Assembly (NCBI RefSeq): GCF_015840335.1
Contig: NZ_CP060395.1
Span: 3,013,277-3,077,276 of the forward strand
Direction of reading: 5' to 3'
DNA: 64,000 nucleotides
DNA from: Synechococcus sp. CBW1108
GTDB taxonomy: Bacteria > Cyanobacteriota > Cyanobacteriia > PCC-6307 > Cyanobiaceae
The translations under genes and the position numbers were made by a program. The notes below the pieces were generated by a model that was not told the DNA's origin, did not search any database, and worked only from the letters and a program-made list of their open reading frames with translations. Positions within the stretch are counted from its first letter, which is position 1. Each line of letters opens with the position of its first letter. Positions 52,540 to 60,743 of this stretch are shown here, piece after piece.

Positions 52540-53472
52540 ATGCCTGCGATCACCCTGCCGGATTACCCCTACACGCCGCAGCTGGGCTGGTCGTCGACGC
52601 GCTCGGAAACCTTCCGCAGCTGCCGCCGGCGCTACTTCTTCCAGTACTACGGCCGCTACGACCACGAACTGCCGCCAGCGTTGATCCAGCGGCTGAAGGG
52701 GCTCAGCAGCATCCCGATGACGACCGGGGATGCCGTGCACCAGGTGCTGGCAGCCCTGCTCACACGGCTGCTGCGCACCACGGCAGCGATCGATCGCGAG
52801 CGGTTCACCCGCCATGTGCAGCAGACCATCACCGGCCTGCTCGCCGGCACCGAGCTGATGGAGGTGCACTACCGCCAGCGCCCAGCGCCTGAGCCAGCTG
52901 AATTGCTTGAACCGGTGATGGTCTGCCTGGAGCAGCTGCTGGCCAGTGAGCGCTACGCCTGGCTGCAGGAGGTGCTCCAGGGTGATCCGCGCTATCTGAT
53001 CGAGCCACCGGGCTACGGGGAAGCCCGGCTGCAGGGAATGAAGATCTACGCCAAGGTCGACTGCCTCTTTGAGGTGGACGGGGAGGTGGTGATCCTCGAT
53101 TGGAAGAGTGGCCGCCAGGATCCGGCCAAGCATCTGCGCCAGCTGCTGGGATACGCGGCCTGGGCGGAAGACCACCTCAAGCTGCCGGCTACGCAGATCC
53201 GCTGCGTGGCGGCCTACCTCCAGAACAGCTACGCGGAGATTGAGAAACGTCCCACGGCCACTGATCTGCAGGGTCTGGCAGCGGAAGTGGCCGCCGAGAT
53301 CAAGGAGATGGAAAGCCTCTGCCGCGACCGTGAACGGAATATCCCTCTGGCCAAGGAGTCGTTCCCGCTGACGGAGAACCTCGGCTACTGCCGCAACTGC
53401 CAGTTCCGCGAACTCTGCGATCGGGTGGAAGGGGAGAACAGCGCGGGGATCTCAATCCAACCTGCTGCCTGA
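52540..53472 (+). CDS. PD-(D/E)XK nuclease of the RecB/Cas4 type
   Basis: Start chosen at ATG 52540 (MPAITLPDYPYTPQLGWSST). About 310 aa. An early Cys in ETFRSCRRRYFFQYYG and the C-terminal YCRNCQFRELCDR give four cysteines placed as in RecB/AddB/Cas4 nucleases with a 4Fe-4S cluster. The catalytic part is AKVDCLFEVDGEVVILDWKS with Asp, Asp and Lys of the PD-(D/E)XK core, followed by the helix LRQLLGYAAWAE. This predicts a DNA exonuclease for recombination or repair. No cas genes or CRISPR repeats are seen in the window. Confidence 0.82.
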   Translation: MPAITLPDYPYTPQLGWSSTRSETFRSCRRRYFFQYYGRYDHELPPALIQRLKGLSSIPMTTGDAVHQVLAALLTRLLRTTAAIDRERFTRHVQQTITGLLAGTELMEVHYRQRPAPEPAELLEPVMVCLEQLLASERYAWLQEVLQGDPRYLIEPPGYGEARLQGMKIYAKVDCLFEVDGEVVILDWKSGRQDPAKHLRQLLGYAAWAEDHLKLPATQIRCVAAYLQNSYAEIEKRPTATDLQGLAAEVAAEIKEMESLCRDRERNIPLAKESFPLTENLGYCRNCQFRELCDRVEGENSAGISIQPAA

Positions 53473-53591
53473 GCTGCTGCTGCTTAGGGCGCCGAGACGT
53501 GGGTATGACGTCAATCCGGTGCTGTACGGAGAACTGAACCTTCCATTGCGCTGATCCCGCTGCCAGGCTGATGGAAGGCTGCTGTATAGCG

Positions 53592-54104
53592 ATGACCCGC
53601 GAGCGCGACCCCTTCCGTATTCCCCAGGCCGGCATCGAGGCGGCACCACTGGCGGGTCTGGCCTCGATCGATGTGAACCTCAATGGCGGCAGCCTCACCG
53701 GCGGGGAGTTCATCACCGAATCCACCCTTGGTGGCGTTGTGGTGTTTGCCATCTACCAGTCCCTACTCACCGGCCTGCGCACCGAGGCGCTGCGCAAGCG
53801 GGGCGAGATCAACCGTGCGGTGCAGATCCAGATGATCGGCAGCACCGTGTGGGCCTCCGTGAAGCAGGGGGCGGCCGTGAGCCTGGTGCTGGCGGTGGTG
53901 CTGCTGGTGTTCCCATGGCTGGCAATGCCGCTGTCACTGCTGGGGCTGGTGGGAATGGGCAAGGCGTCGCTGGATCTGTTCCATGCCTTCTGGGATGGCC
54001 TCGATGAACTGCAACGCGCTGAGCTGCTGGCTGCCGCCATGGAGGCCGGCGTCAACCTGCGCCGCTTCCTCGATGGCGGCGAGCCAGGCCTCCAGGGAGC
54101 CTGA
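53592..54104 (+). CDS. Membrane protein of unknown function, about 170 aa
   Basis: Start chosen at ATG 53592 (MTRERDPFRIPQAGIEAAPL). Two hydrophobic stretches (GGVVVFAIYQSLLTGL and SLVLAVVLLVFPWLAMPLSL) flank a polar helix. The C-terminus is an amphipathic Ala/Leu helix. It resembles small picocyanobacterial membrane proteins. No function can be given. Confidence 0.5.
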   Translation: MTRERDPFRIPQAGIEAAPLAGLASIDVNLNGGSLTGGEFITESTLGGVVVFAIYQSLLTGLRTEALRKRGEINRAVQIQMIGSTVWASVKQGAAVSLVLAVVLLVFPWLAMPLSLLGLVGMGKASLDLFHAFWDGLDELQRAELLAAAMEAGVNLRRFLDGGEPGLQGA

Positions 54105-54407
54105 TCGGGGGGAAGGTGTCACCCCCCAGGAGACCAACCTGATTGGCGGGATTCCATGCCAGGAGGTGCTGTCGCTGTGTCAGCGAAGCGAGGACGTCCA
54201 CTATCAGGTGACCGAGCAGATTCAGTTGACTGAGCAGATCGCGGAGCGGTCGTACGAGCCGCTGATCCTCAAGAGAAGCTGACCTCGCTCACGGTGATCT
54301 CCATGGGGTGACGGTGCTACGGCGAGGCGATCGAGCTGTTCACCAGCAGCAGAAGCGAACCCTCCAGGACCATCAAGGTGTCTGCAGCACTCTGATCAGG
54401 GCTCCCC
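54105..54407. other. Intergenic stretch
   Basis: An open frame runs to 54282, but it overlaps the preceding gene in another frame and has no binding site. No gene is supported. Confidence 0.35.
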
Positions 54408-55178
54408 ATGGCTCCAGACAAGGCCTGGCCCTCGGCCCTGCTCCTGGATCTGCAGGGGGTTCTGATCGAGGATCAGCGCGCCCTGCCGGGGGCGGTTGAC
54501 ACGGTGAACCTGGCCCGCCGCAGGGGGGTCGCCATCCGCTTTGTGACCAACACCGCCACCCGCCATCACGACGACCTGTTGCAGGATCTGCAGCAGCTGG
54601 GCTTGGCGGCGGAGCCCTCCGAACTGGCCACCGCTCCCCTGGCGGCCAGAAGCTGGCTGGAGCGAGAACACCGTCACCCCCTGGCCCTGGTGCATCCGGC
54701 GATTGCGCCGCTGTTCGCCGGCAGCAGTGGCGAGCCGCCGGATTGCGTTCTGCTGGGGGATGGCCGTGATCTGCTCAGCTACGCCAACCTCAACAGAGCT
54801 CTGGAGCTGCTGATGCAGGGGGCGCCGCTGATCGGCATCGGCCGCAACCGCCGCTTCCGGGAGGCGGGGCGCTGGATGTTGGATGCCGGGGCCTTCCTAC
54901 AGGCCCTGGAGTACGGCGCCGATTGCACCGCTCTGGTGATGGGCAAGCCCTCGGCGGAGTTCTTCTCCGAGGTGGTGCGCTCACTGGGGCTGCCGGCCGA
55001 TGCCTGCCTGATGGTGGGCGACGACGTGGAGGCCGATGTGTGCGGCGCCGCGGCCGCAGGTCTCAGGGCCTGGCTCGTTCAGACCGGCAAGTACCGCCCA
55101 GGCGACGAAGCTCAGTTGCCCAGGGGCTGCGCCGTCATCAGCGGCATCGGGGCCCTGCCGAAACAGCTCGGCTGGTGA
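54408..55178 (+). CDS. LHPP-like HAD-superfamily phosphatase (subfamily IIA)
   Basis: 256 aa. Motif I LLLDLQGVLIED has the nucleophile Asp; the second Asp of the usual DxD is Gln, and human LHPP also deviates there (DISGVL). Motif II FVTNTATR, the cap region NLNRALELLM and LDAGAFLQALEY, motif III Lys in VMGKPSAEFF and motif IV MVGDDVEADVCGAAAAGLRA follow LHPP closely. LHPP acts on pyrophosphate, phospholysine or phosphohistidine. The alternative is another type IIA HAD phosphatase. The gene is intact. Confidence 0.83.
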   Translation: MAPDKAWPSALLLDLQGVLIEDQRALPGAVDTVNLARRRGVAIRFVTNTATRHHDDLLQDLQQLGLAAEPSELATAPLAARSWLEREHRHPLALVHPAIAPLFAGSSGEPPDCVLLGDGRDLLSYANLNRALELLMQGAPLIGIGRNRRFREAGRWMLDAGAFLQALEYGADCTALVMGKPSAEFFSEVVRSLGLPADACLMVGDDVEADVCGAAAAGLRAWLVQTGKYRPGDEAQLPRGCAVISGIGALPKQLGW

Positions 55179-55218
55179 AGGCACGACATCAGGAAGTGCT
55201 GCAAGAGAGCAGCACCGC

Positions 55219-55506
55219 TCAGGCCACCTCAGGCGCCCAGCCCCGCTGGCGATGAACGTCCTCGGTCCAGCCGCTGCAGCGGCTTGTCAGGTGCTCGCCA
55301 TGAGCGATGAGGCCCTGATGCAGGTGGCAGGTGAGCAGCGGTATGCACTCGGGCCCCGGGTGGTGGCGGAAGAAGTGGCAGGTCATGCAGACACGGCGGC
55401 TGCGGCTGGAGCAGAGCACCGCCTGATCCAGCCAGGGCCAGTCTTCTATCTCCTCCTTGCGGGAGGGCTCCAGGCGGGAGAGAGGGACCGGCACCATGGC
55501 AAACAC
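55219..55506 (-). CDS. Small Cys/His-rich protein
   Basis: Start at GTG 55506 or ATG 55497. About 95 aa. The region CMTCHFFRHHPGPECIPLLT, then CHLHQGLIAHGEHLTSRC, contains spaced Cys and His residues that could bind zinc; the layout looks like small conserved picocyanobacterial proteins. A LexA-like palindrome lies 9 bp upstream. It is on the same strand as the Rad52-like gene, about 50 bp downstream of it. Confidence 0.55.
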   Translation of the reverse strand: MFAMVPVPLSRLEPSRKEEIEDWPWLDQAVLCSSRSRRVCMTCHFFRHHPGPECIPLLTCHLHQGLIAHGEHLTSRCSGWTEDVHRQRGWAPEVA

Positions 55507-55514
55507 AACATGCG

Positions 55515-55527
55515 TACACCTGTACTA
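55515..55527. promoter_or_regulatory. LexA-like (SOS) box
   Basis: GTACACCTGTACT fits the cyanobacterial LexA consensus GTAC-N3-DGTWC. Only the preceding purine position differs. It lies just upstream of the small Cys/His protein gene. Confidence 0.4.
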
Positions 55528-55555
55528 GCACGGTATGGATCTTGGCGCCAGGGCC

Positions 55556-56548
55556 TCAGTCGGCGCCCGGCTGGTGCTGCACCAGAAACGCTTCAATCCA
55601 GTCGTGGTGGCACTTCTGGTTGATCCGATCGGCGATCGTCACCGCCTCATCTGGCACCTGAAATCGTTTGCGGAAGGCACTGGTGAGGCTCTCCAGCAGG
55701 GGCCGGGGCAGGGTCCGCAGGCTGCTGTGGAGGTGCTGGATGGTCTGGGCATCGAGGGGCACCTGGCCGGGATCGACCGGAGCTGATGGCGCTGGCGTCG
55801 AGGCCGTGACCTGGGGGTGGGCTTGGGCCGGGGGTGCTGCGGCGGAAGAGGGTGCGCCAGCCGCCGGCCGAATCACGGGAGGCCGCTGGGCTCCATCACC
55901 CTGGCCCGCTGCGCTGCTGACCTGCCGCTGCGCCTTGTCGTACAGGGCGAGGCCAAATGGGTTCCCAAAGGTCATCAGCGCTCGCTTCATCGCATCGGTT
56001 TCGGCCTCCTTGATGGCGGACTCATGGGCCTGCCCCAGGTCCACGTCGATGCCATGGCCGGCGCCAGTGCCTTCCCGAAGCAGAGGCGTAAGACCTCCGG
56101 CTGTGACGGTGATGCGGACGCGGGCGGTGTAGGTGACGCCCCAGCCGGGCTTCTGATCTCTGCCGATGGTTCGTTCTGCCTGGGCAACGCAGCGGACGGC
56201 GATGGTTTGGCGCTGCCAGCCATCAAAGCCAAAGATGCGGTTTGCTTCTGCGATCACCTGCCAACCCTCCAAATAGCTCACGCGGCTGCGGCCCTGCTCC
56301 CGCTGGCGGACGTTGGCCCGATCCAGCGGGGCGGAGAGAGCGGCGAGCTGCTCGGGGGAGAAGCCAAGGTGCTGAGTCTGGAGAACTTGCGGCACTGCGG
56401 CTGATGGTGGGCTTGCTGAGGTCTCCGTATCGGACCGCTCAGCGGAGCGGATCACCTCCAGAGCGGAGGGCGGCCGCTGGGCCGGACGAGGAGCTGCGGG
56501 ACGATTGCTGGTGCTGGACCCATTGGCGGAAGGAGCGGCGGGACACAT
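55556..56548 (-). CDS. Rad52/Rad22-family annealing protein
   Basis: Start taken at ATG 56548 (MCPAAPSANGSSTSN); the frame opens at 56617 with hydrophobic codons that would be odd for this family. About 330 aa. After a Pro/Ser-rich N-terminus, LGFSPEQLAALSAPLDRANV, SYLEGWQVIAEANRIFGFDG, TYTARVRITVTAGG, HESAIKEAETDAMKRALMTF and GNPFGLALYD reproduce the Rad52 N-terminal annealing domain. A Pro/Ala linker and a helical tail follow. Such proteins anneal single strands, and in bacteria they are mostly phage-borne recombinases. Co-directional Gp157-like and SLOG genes lie upstream. Confidence 0.85.
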   Translation of the reverse strand: MCPAAPSANGSSTSNRPAAPRPAQRPPSALEVIRSAERSDTETSASPPSAAVPQVLQTQHLGFSPEQLAALSAPLDRANVRQREQGRSRVSYLEGWQVIAEANRIFGFDGWQRQTIAVRCVAQAERTIGRDQKPGWGVTYTARVRITVTAGGLTPLLREGTGAGHGIDVDLGQAHESAIKEAETDAMKRALMTFGNPFGLALYDKAQRQVSSAAGQGDGAQRPPVIRPAAGAPSSAAAPPAQAHPQVTASTPAPSAPVDPGQVPLDAQTIQHLHSSLRTLPRPLLESLTSAFRKRFQVPDEAVTIADRINQKCHHDWIEAFLVQHQPGAD

Positions 56549-56656
56549 GGCGATGGGAAGCAATGGAGCGAGAAGAAAAAAGGAGCGAAATCGGGTCAGT
56601 AAGAAGCGGCCCGCCACTGCAGCGGGCCATGCCGAGGGGGCCTCTGCCCCCCCCTT

Positions 56657-57238
56657 TCAGTGGATGCGCCAGGAGCGGCGGTTGAGCAGCTGAGCGCCGG
56701 GGATCTCCCTCCCTGCTTTGAGTGCCTCTTTGATGGCGTTCTTGTCCGGCTTGCTGGTGGTGGAGAAGGTGAGCCACTCGGAATCGAGGGCCTCTTCGTC
56801 GTCGATCACCACGGCCTGGGACTTGCGGCTTGACAGCTCGTGATTGGGGAAGGAGAAGCGCGTAGCAGCTGGCTGCAGCTGGGTGAGGACAAAGACCAGC
56901 GACTCCTCAAGGGCATCGGCCCGGCCGGCATCAGAGCGGGCCAGATCGGCGAGCCGCTTGGCCTGCTGGCTCCGGTAGGTGGCCTGACCGCGCAGGTGCT
57001 CGATCACCCAGCAGGTGGCATCGGCCTTGGCAAAGAGGGCAGCTTTATTGCCTTCTTCTGCGAGCAAGGCGGCCTCGAGCTCGGCGAGGGCCAAAGCGCG
57101 CTGCTCGGGGTCGTCGGCTTCCAGCTGCTCGGCCAGCTGGGAGATAGCGGTGGTGAGCTCCTGGGCCTCGATGCCCAGCTGCCAGAGGGAACCAGAGCGC
57201 TGCAGGGAGCAGGTGGGGATGGGAGTGAGAACAGCCAT
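56657..57238 (-). CDS. Siphovirus Gp157-like protein
   Basis: Start chosen at ATG 57238 (MAVLTPIPTCSLQRS). About 193 aa. The helical core (LGIEAQELTTAISQLAEQLE, KADATCWVIEHLRGQATY, RSQQAKRLADLARSDAGRAD) has the Gp157 layout of long charged helices with an early E-rich segment and later QAKRL. The C-terminal part (SEWLTFSTTSKPDKNAIKEA then LKAGREIPGA) matches the Gp157 end. These proteins occur next to single-strand annealing genes in siphophages. It strengthens the phage origin of the cassette. Confidence 0.72.
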   Translation of the reverse strand: MAVLTPIPTCSLQRSGSLWQLGIEAQELTTAISQLAEQLEADDPEQRALALAELEAALLAEEGNKAALFAKADATCWVIEHLRGQATYRSQQAKRLADLARSDAGRADALEESLVFVLTQLQPAATRFSFPNHELSSRKSQAVVIDDEEALDSEWLTFSTTSKPDKNAIKEALKAGREIPGAQLLNRRSWRIH

Positions 57239-57291
57239 GGCACCAATGAGGAGAAAGGGGGAATAGGAAAAGAGGGGGCAATGCCCAGGAA

Positions 57292-57762
57292 TCAATTGAG
57301 GCTGGGGGCGTGGCTGATCTGCGCCACAGAGAGCGGCACTGGCGCATGGGCTGCCAAGCGGCGGGCTTCTCTCACCAGCGAGGCGGTGCCAGCGCCACCG
57401 GGGAACGCCACCACCAGCACCGAGACCGGGGCAGCAGCGGAGCTGAGCGCATCGGCCCGGCTGATCGCCAGCTCGAGTAGCTCCCGATTACGGATTGGCC
57501 CGGCAGCGCGGCCATGGCGGCGCCAATCGGCGGGGAGCACCTCAACCGGCCAGCCCAGCTGAAAAGCGGCGCGACCGATGGTGCGATCAGCGCCGCGGGC
57601 TCCGCCATGGAGCAGCCCATGCACGAGCTGACCGCTGCTGCGGGCCAGAAGAACAGCGGCGATCTGCGCGGGCAACCAAAGCAGATCGCGGCCACCGCCT
57701 GCCACGATCACAAGCGAGTGGGATGGGGCCACTGCGGGCCCACAAGGAATACAAAGATCCAT
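57292..57762 (-). CDS. SLOG/DUF2493-type protein
   Basis: 156 aa. VIVAGGGRDL, VHGLLHGGARGADRTIGRAA, GPIRNRELLE and VVAFPGGAGTASLVREARRL fit the Rossmann-like SLOG fold of DUF2493/YspA proteins, thought to bind nucleotide-derived ligands. The SLOG class also includes DprA. It is the first gene of the - strand cassette SLOG, Gp157-like, Rad52-like. A LexA-like palindrome lies about 135 bp upstream. Confidence 0.75.
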   Translation of the reverse strand: MDLCIPCGPAVAPSHSLVIVAGGGRDLLWLPAQIAAVLLARSSGQLVHGLLHGGARGADRTIGRAAFQLGWPVEVLPADWRRHGRAAGPIRNRELLELAISRADALSSAAAPVSVLVVAFPGGAGTASLVREARRLAAHAPVPLSVAQISHAPSLN

Positions 57763-57896
57763 GAATCAGCTGCCAGAAGTGACAACTGATCGGGGCAACA
57801 CACCGCAAATAGAAGAGCGGCAGTGCTGGCGAGATCAGGGAATCGGATTACCGCAGGCGATGGGCTTAGGGCCTTTGGCGCAGCCCTTATTCTAGC

Positions 57897-57910
57897 AGTA
57901 CAAGTGCACT
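57897..57910. promoter_or_regulatory. Imperfect LexA-like palindrome
   Basis: AGTACA-AG-TGCACT has arms with one mismatch and resembles the LexA pattern RGTAC-N3-DGTWC with one deviation. It lies upstream of the - strand recombination cassette. Confidence 0.3.
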
Positions 57911-58629
57911 TATGGACTGCTTGAGTCACTGCAGTGCAATGGCTCTACGCAAAACCTGGCCATGCTCGGAGGGATCTGCAATTGATAAGCAGGCCCACCA
58001 GATTCAGCTCTGAATAGCTAACAGGCCGCGCAGCCGCGCGAGGAAATTTGGAACCTTCTCCTTCCCCATCAATGCGGGCGAGTGCCCGGCCACCGCAGCC
58101 GCGGGGAAGTGGCCCTGCCTTCCACCCCCAAATCACCGGCCCCAGAGCGGAGGGCGGCGGCGGCTGGCCGATGCAGGCCACGGCGCAGCCGTGGCACGCT
58201 CAAGGACGGCCGTCGTCGACCGGAGCAACTGTCAGCGAAGTGCTGAGTAGCTTGGCAACAACCTCGACCAGCCTTGTCGTTGCTGCCAACCAGTCTTTAC
58301 CGCCTCGTCAGACCTCTCCCGCTGGGGAGAGATCTCCCGGGTATTGGGCGCCTTCCATGGCCTGCTCTTGGCTGCTTGCAGATCCGGCATCGATCAATGG
58401 AAATTTGTCGCTCAAGCCCAGATCCGTCGCAATGGGCGACTGCTCTTTTTACGGAATCTCCTTGGATCAAGAGCCGGGACACCAGTACTGAACTGAAAAC
58501 GCAAAGCCGAATAAGAGGCTTGACTCCAGCAATGGCTCATTAAGCAGGCCAGGCCATGGAGAGCGGAGTGACTGGGAATCTCTCCCCAAATCTCTCCCCT
58601 CTCCCTTAGCTAATCGGTGAAAAGTCAGT
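57911..58629. other. Long intergenic stretch before the att site
   Basis: A 147-codon frame on the + strand (58048-58491) has Pro/Ser-rich sequence, no binding site and no domain, so it was not called. No RNA gene or clear terminator was seen. Confidence 0.4.
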
Positions 58630-58672
58630 CGGGGCGACAGGATTCGAACCTGCGACCTAGTGCTCCCAAAGC
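58630..58672 (-). tRNA. 3' part of tRNA-Pro(GGG), probable att site
   Basis: 43 nt on the - strand, from the anticodon region CTTTGGGAGC through the T-arm (GTCGCAGGTTCGAATCCTG) to the acceptor 3' half CGCCCCG. The 5' half of a tRNA is missing, since the opposite acceptor strand and D-arm do not appear upstream. Together with the integrase gene that follows, this is best read as the att copy left by a tRNA-integrating element, not a working tRNA. Confidence 0.8.
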
Positions 58673-58788
58673 CTTCTTCAGCGCCACTGCCTGAGCGGGG
58701 TTTCAGCTGTAATCCCAGTTTTGGCGACATTTGTCTGACCTTGTCCTGTCAGCTTACGCTAGTTTTGGGTGCCTTTTGGGTGCCTTTG

Positions 58789-60000
58789 ATGCCCCGCGTC
58801 AGGAATCAGGAGCCCTGGGCCATTGCCTTCCGCGAGCACGTCCGCGAGCTCTGCGAGGGGTGGACGGTGCGCGAGTCACCCAAATCCGGGCGAGTCATGC
58901 TCAAGGTCAGGGGTGAGGCAGAGCAGGCGATCACTTTGCCCTTCGCTTGGGCCAAATCTGAATCAGGCGACGCCTACATCCGCATCCGAAACGTCTACGC
59001 ACTAACGCAGGAGGGGAATACCCTCCGCCAGGCCGCCGAGATCGCGGCAGGCAAGGCGCCCAAGCTGACCGAGCAGCGCGACTGGCCGGGGGCCCTTGAG
59101 CGGTTCAAGGCGCAAAAACTGGAGCACGGCACTGCGATCAAGCCCGGCACCTGGGCCACCAAATACCAGCCAGTGCTCACTGAGGCGGTGGAGCTGCTCA
59201 CCAGCCGCAAGCCACCCACCACGCCAGCAGACCTGCTCGACCGTTGCATCCGCAGCTGGCCGCCAGGGAGCCGCACTCGGCAGGAGCGGGCCCGCAACCT
59301 GGCCCAGTTCATGCGCTACTGCGTTGCCCGTGAGCAGGTGCCGGTGGTCTGGGCACCACCAACCGATCTCAAGGAACACATCGGCCGGCGCCCGCCCACC
59401 GCCACCAGCAAGGCCAGCGACCCGATCACCGATCAGCAGATCATCGACCTGATCGCATCACTGCCTGATGACGCAGCAGGGCAGCGCTGGGCTGATGTTC
59501 TGCGGCTGTTGAGTGAACTCGGCTTGCGCCCAATCGAGCTACTACACCTCAGCGTCAAGGCAGATCCGAAAACGGGTGAGCGCTACTGGTGGTGCAGCTA
59601 CGAAAAGAGAGCAGGTGGCGGCATTACCAAACCGCGGCGGCTGTTTCCGCTACCACTGGTTGACGCCGAAGGCGCCGCCCAGCAATGGCACCTGCTGGAG
59701 CGGTGGCCCATTGAGCTGCCCTCGCTGCGATCGGGCAACGGTGCAGCGGATGCCATCGCCACCTATCTGAACCGCCGCACTGGGTGGAAGTCGCTGCGGG
59801 CCCAGCTTGAGGCCCAGAGCCAGCGGCTGAGCTGCTACAGCTTCCGGCACAGCTACAGCGTGCGCGGTCACCAGCGCGGCATCGACAACGGCTCTATGGC
59901 GCTGGCGATGGGGCACAGCATCGAGGTGCATTGCCGTAGCTACCCATGGGCAACTGAGGCGGGTGCGGCGGCTGCGTTTGAACGGGCGGCGGTTCCTTAA
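58789..60000 (+). CDS. int: Tyrosine recombinase (integrase)
   Basis: Start chosen at ATG 58789 (MPRVRNQEPWAIAFREHVRE); the frame is open upstream through the att site. About 403 aa. The N-terminal part includes an Arm/core-binding region with helical segments (LAQFMRYCVAREQVPVVW). The C-terminal catalytic part has the first Arg in LSELGLRPIELLHL, the box CYSFRHSYSVRG (HxxR region) and a Tyr nucleophile in MGHSIEVHCRSYPW. It lies directly beside a tRNA-Pro fragment, as expected for an element that integrates into that gene. Confidence 0.88.
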   Translation: MPRVRNQEPWAIAFREHVRELCEGWTVRESPKSGRVMLKVRGEAEQAITLPFAWAKSESGDAYIRIRNVYALTQEGNTLRQAAEIAAGKAPKLTEQRDWPGALERFKAQKLEHGTAIKPGTWATKYQPVLTEAVELLTSRKPPTTPADLLDRCIRSWPPGSRTRQERARNLAQFMRYCVAREQVPVVWAPPTDLKEHIGRRPPTATSKASDPITDQQIIDLIASLPDDAAGQRWADVLRLLSELGLRPIELLHLSVKADPKTGERYWWCSYEKRAGGGITKPRRLFPLPLVDAEGAAQQWHLLERWPIELPSLRSGNGAADAIATYLNRRTGWKSLRAQLEAQSQRLSCYSFRHSYSVRGHQRGIDNGSMALAMGHSIEVHCRSYPWATEAGAAAAFERAAVP

Positions 60001-60227
60001 GTGACAGCCAAGCAGCTCTGAGCACTAACTTTGTGCTACAACAAGGCCCCAATCAGTTGGCAATGACTGTCGCGTTAAGTCTGCTAGTATCTGACAACTG
60101 ATTCAACGGGCGCCCGAAAGGTAGGCCGTTGACTGCCTCTCAAGGTTGCTGGGCCGCAGTGTCACCAACTGCTGGAACAAGGGTTAGGGCTCTAAGGAGC
60201 GGTGATTCACAAACCCCTCATCGTTTG
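60001..60227. other. Control region between integrase and regulators
   Basis: 227 bp without a supported gene. It probably holds the promoter for the following small genes; no -35/-10 pair stands out. Confidence 0.35.
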
Positions 60228-60488
60228 ATGGCGAGACAACCCCGATCCCGCTACCTCTCAGGCCAAAAACTGCGAGGCACAAACGCACCCAAAGCCATCG
60301 CATTCGCGCGGGCAATCTCCCCAGAGATCCTGCGCGAATCCCTGGATGGTCAAGCAGTCCTGGCTCAGGATTGCAAGGTGCTAGCAGGCAAAGCGGTTGC
60401 CACTGCCCTCAGCGCGATGGGGATTCATGAGAATCCCTACCTTGACCCCTCTCAATCCCAAATGGGTGGCGCAACGTGCCGCCGCTGA
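60228..60488 (+). CDS. Small hypothetical protein of the integrated element
   Basis: Start taken at ATG 60228 (MARQPRSRYLSGQKLRGTNA). About 86 aa, with a basic N-terminus and a helical region (FARAISPEILRESLDGQAVL, LAGKAVATALSAMGI). Its 3' end overlaps the next gene's start in another frame by about 60 bp. Possible DNA-binding or regulatory role; no family assigned. Confidence 0.5.
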   Translation: MARQPRSRYLSGQKLRGTNAPKAIAFARAISPEILRESLDGQAVLAQDCKVLAGKAVATALSAMGIHENPYLDPSQSQMGGATCRR

Positions 60489-60678
60489 TCAACTTGGTAT
60501 CAGTGAGCGCACCCTCCTGCGCTGGCGTACTGCTGGTTTCCTAAAGCTCGGCGTTCACTATCGCCGCAAGTTCCCCGCTCCGAACAGCCCGCTGCTCTAT
60601 CAGCTGGAGCTATGTGAGCGGGCAATGATTCAAGCCTGTGCACGCGATGCCCGGACCCTTGAACTGGTGGGGGCTTGA
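60427..60678 (+). CDS. Helix-turn-helix protein, excisionase-like
   Basis: Start taken at ATG 60427 (MRIPTLTPLNPKWVAQRAAA). 83 aa. The winged helix-turn-helix WVAQRAAADQLGISERTLLR then WRTAGFLKLGVHYRRK is of the MerR/excisionase type. In integrated elements such a gene near int commonly controls excision or replication. Before the IS21 insertion, the primase ATG lay 4 bp after this gene's stop, so the two formed an operon. Confidence 0.65.
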   Translation: MRIPTLTPLNPKWVAQRAAADQLGISERTLLRWRTAGFLKLGVHYRRKFPAPNSPLLYQLELCERAMIQACARDARTLELVGA

Positions 60679-60743
60679 GCGATGAATGTCCGCCGACAAT
60701 GAAGTTGGCCGGTCGGCGACAAGCTCGTTGGCCGGTGGGGTGA

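Noticed and set aside
52390-53175. 261-codon - strand frame opposite the nuclease
   Set aside because: Shadow frame; the + strand has PD-(D/E)XK and Fe-S motifs.
52540-53472. Cas4 adaptation nuclease
   Set aside because: The fold fits, but no Cas1/Cas2 or repeats are present, so a general RecB-like nuclease is the safer name.
58048-58491. 147-codon + strand frame before the att site
   Set aside because: No binding site, Pro/Ser-rich composition and no domain; high-GC DNA readily gives such frames.
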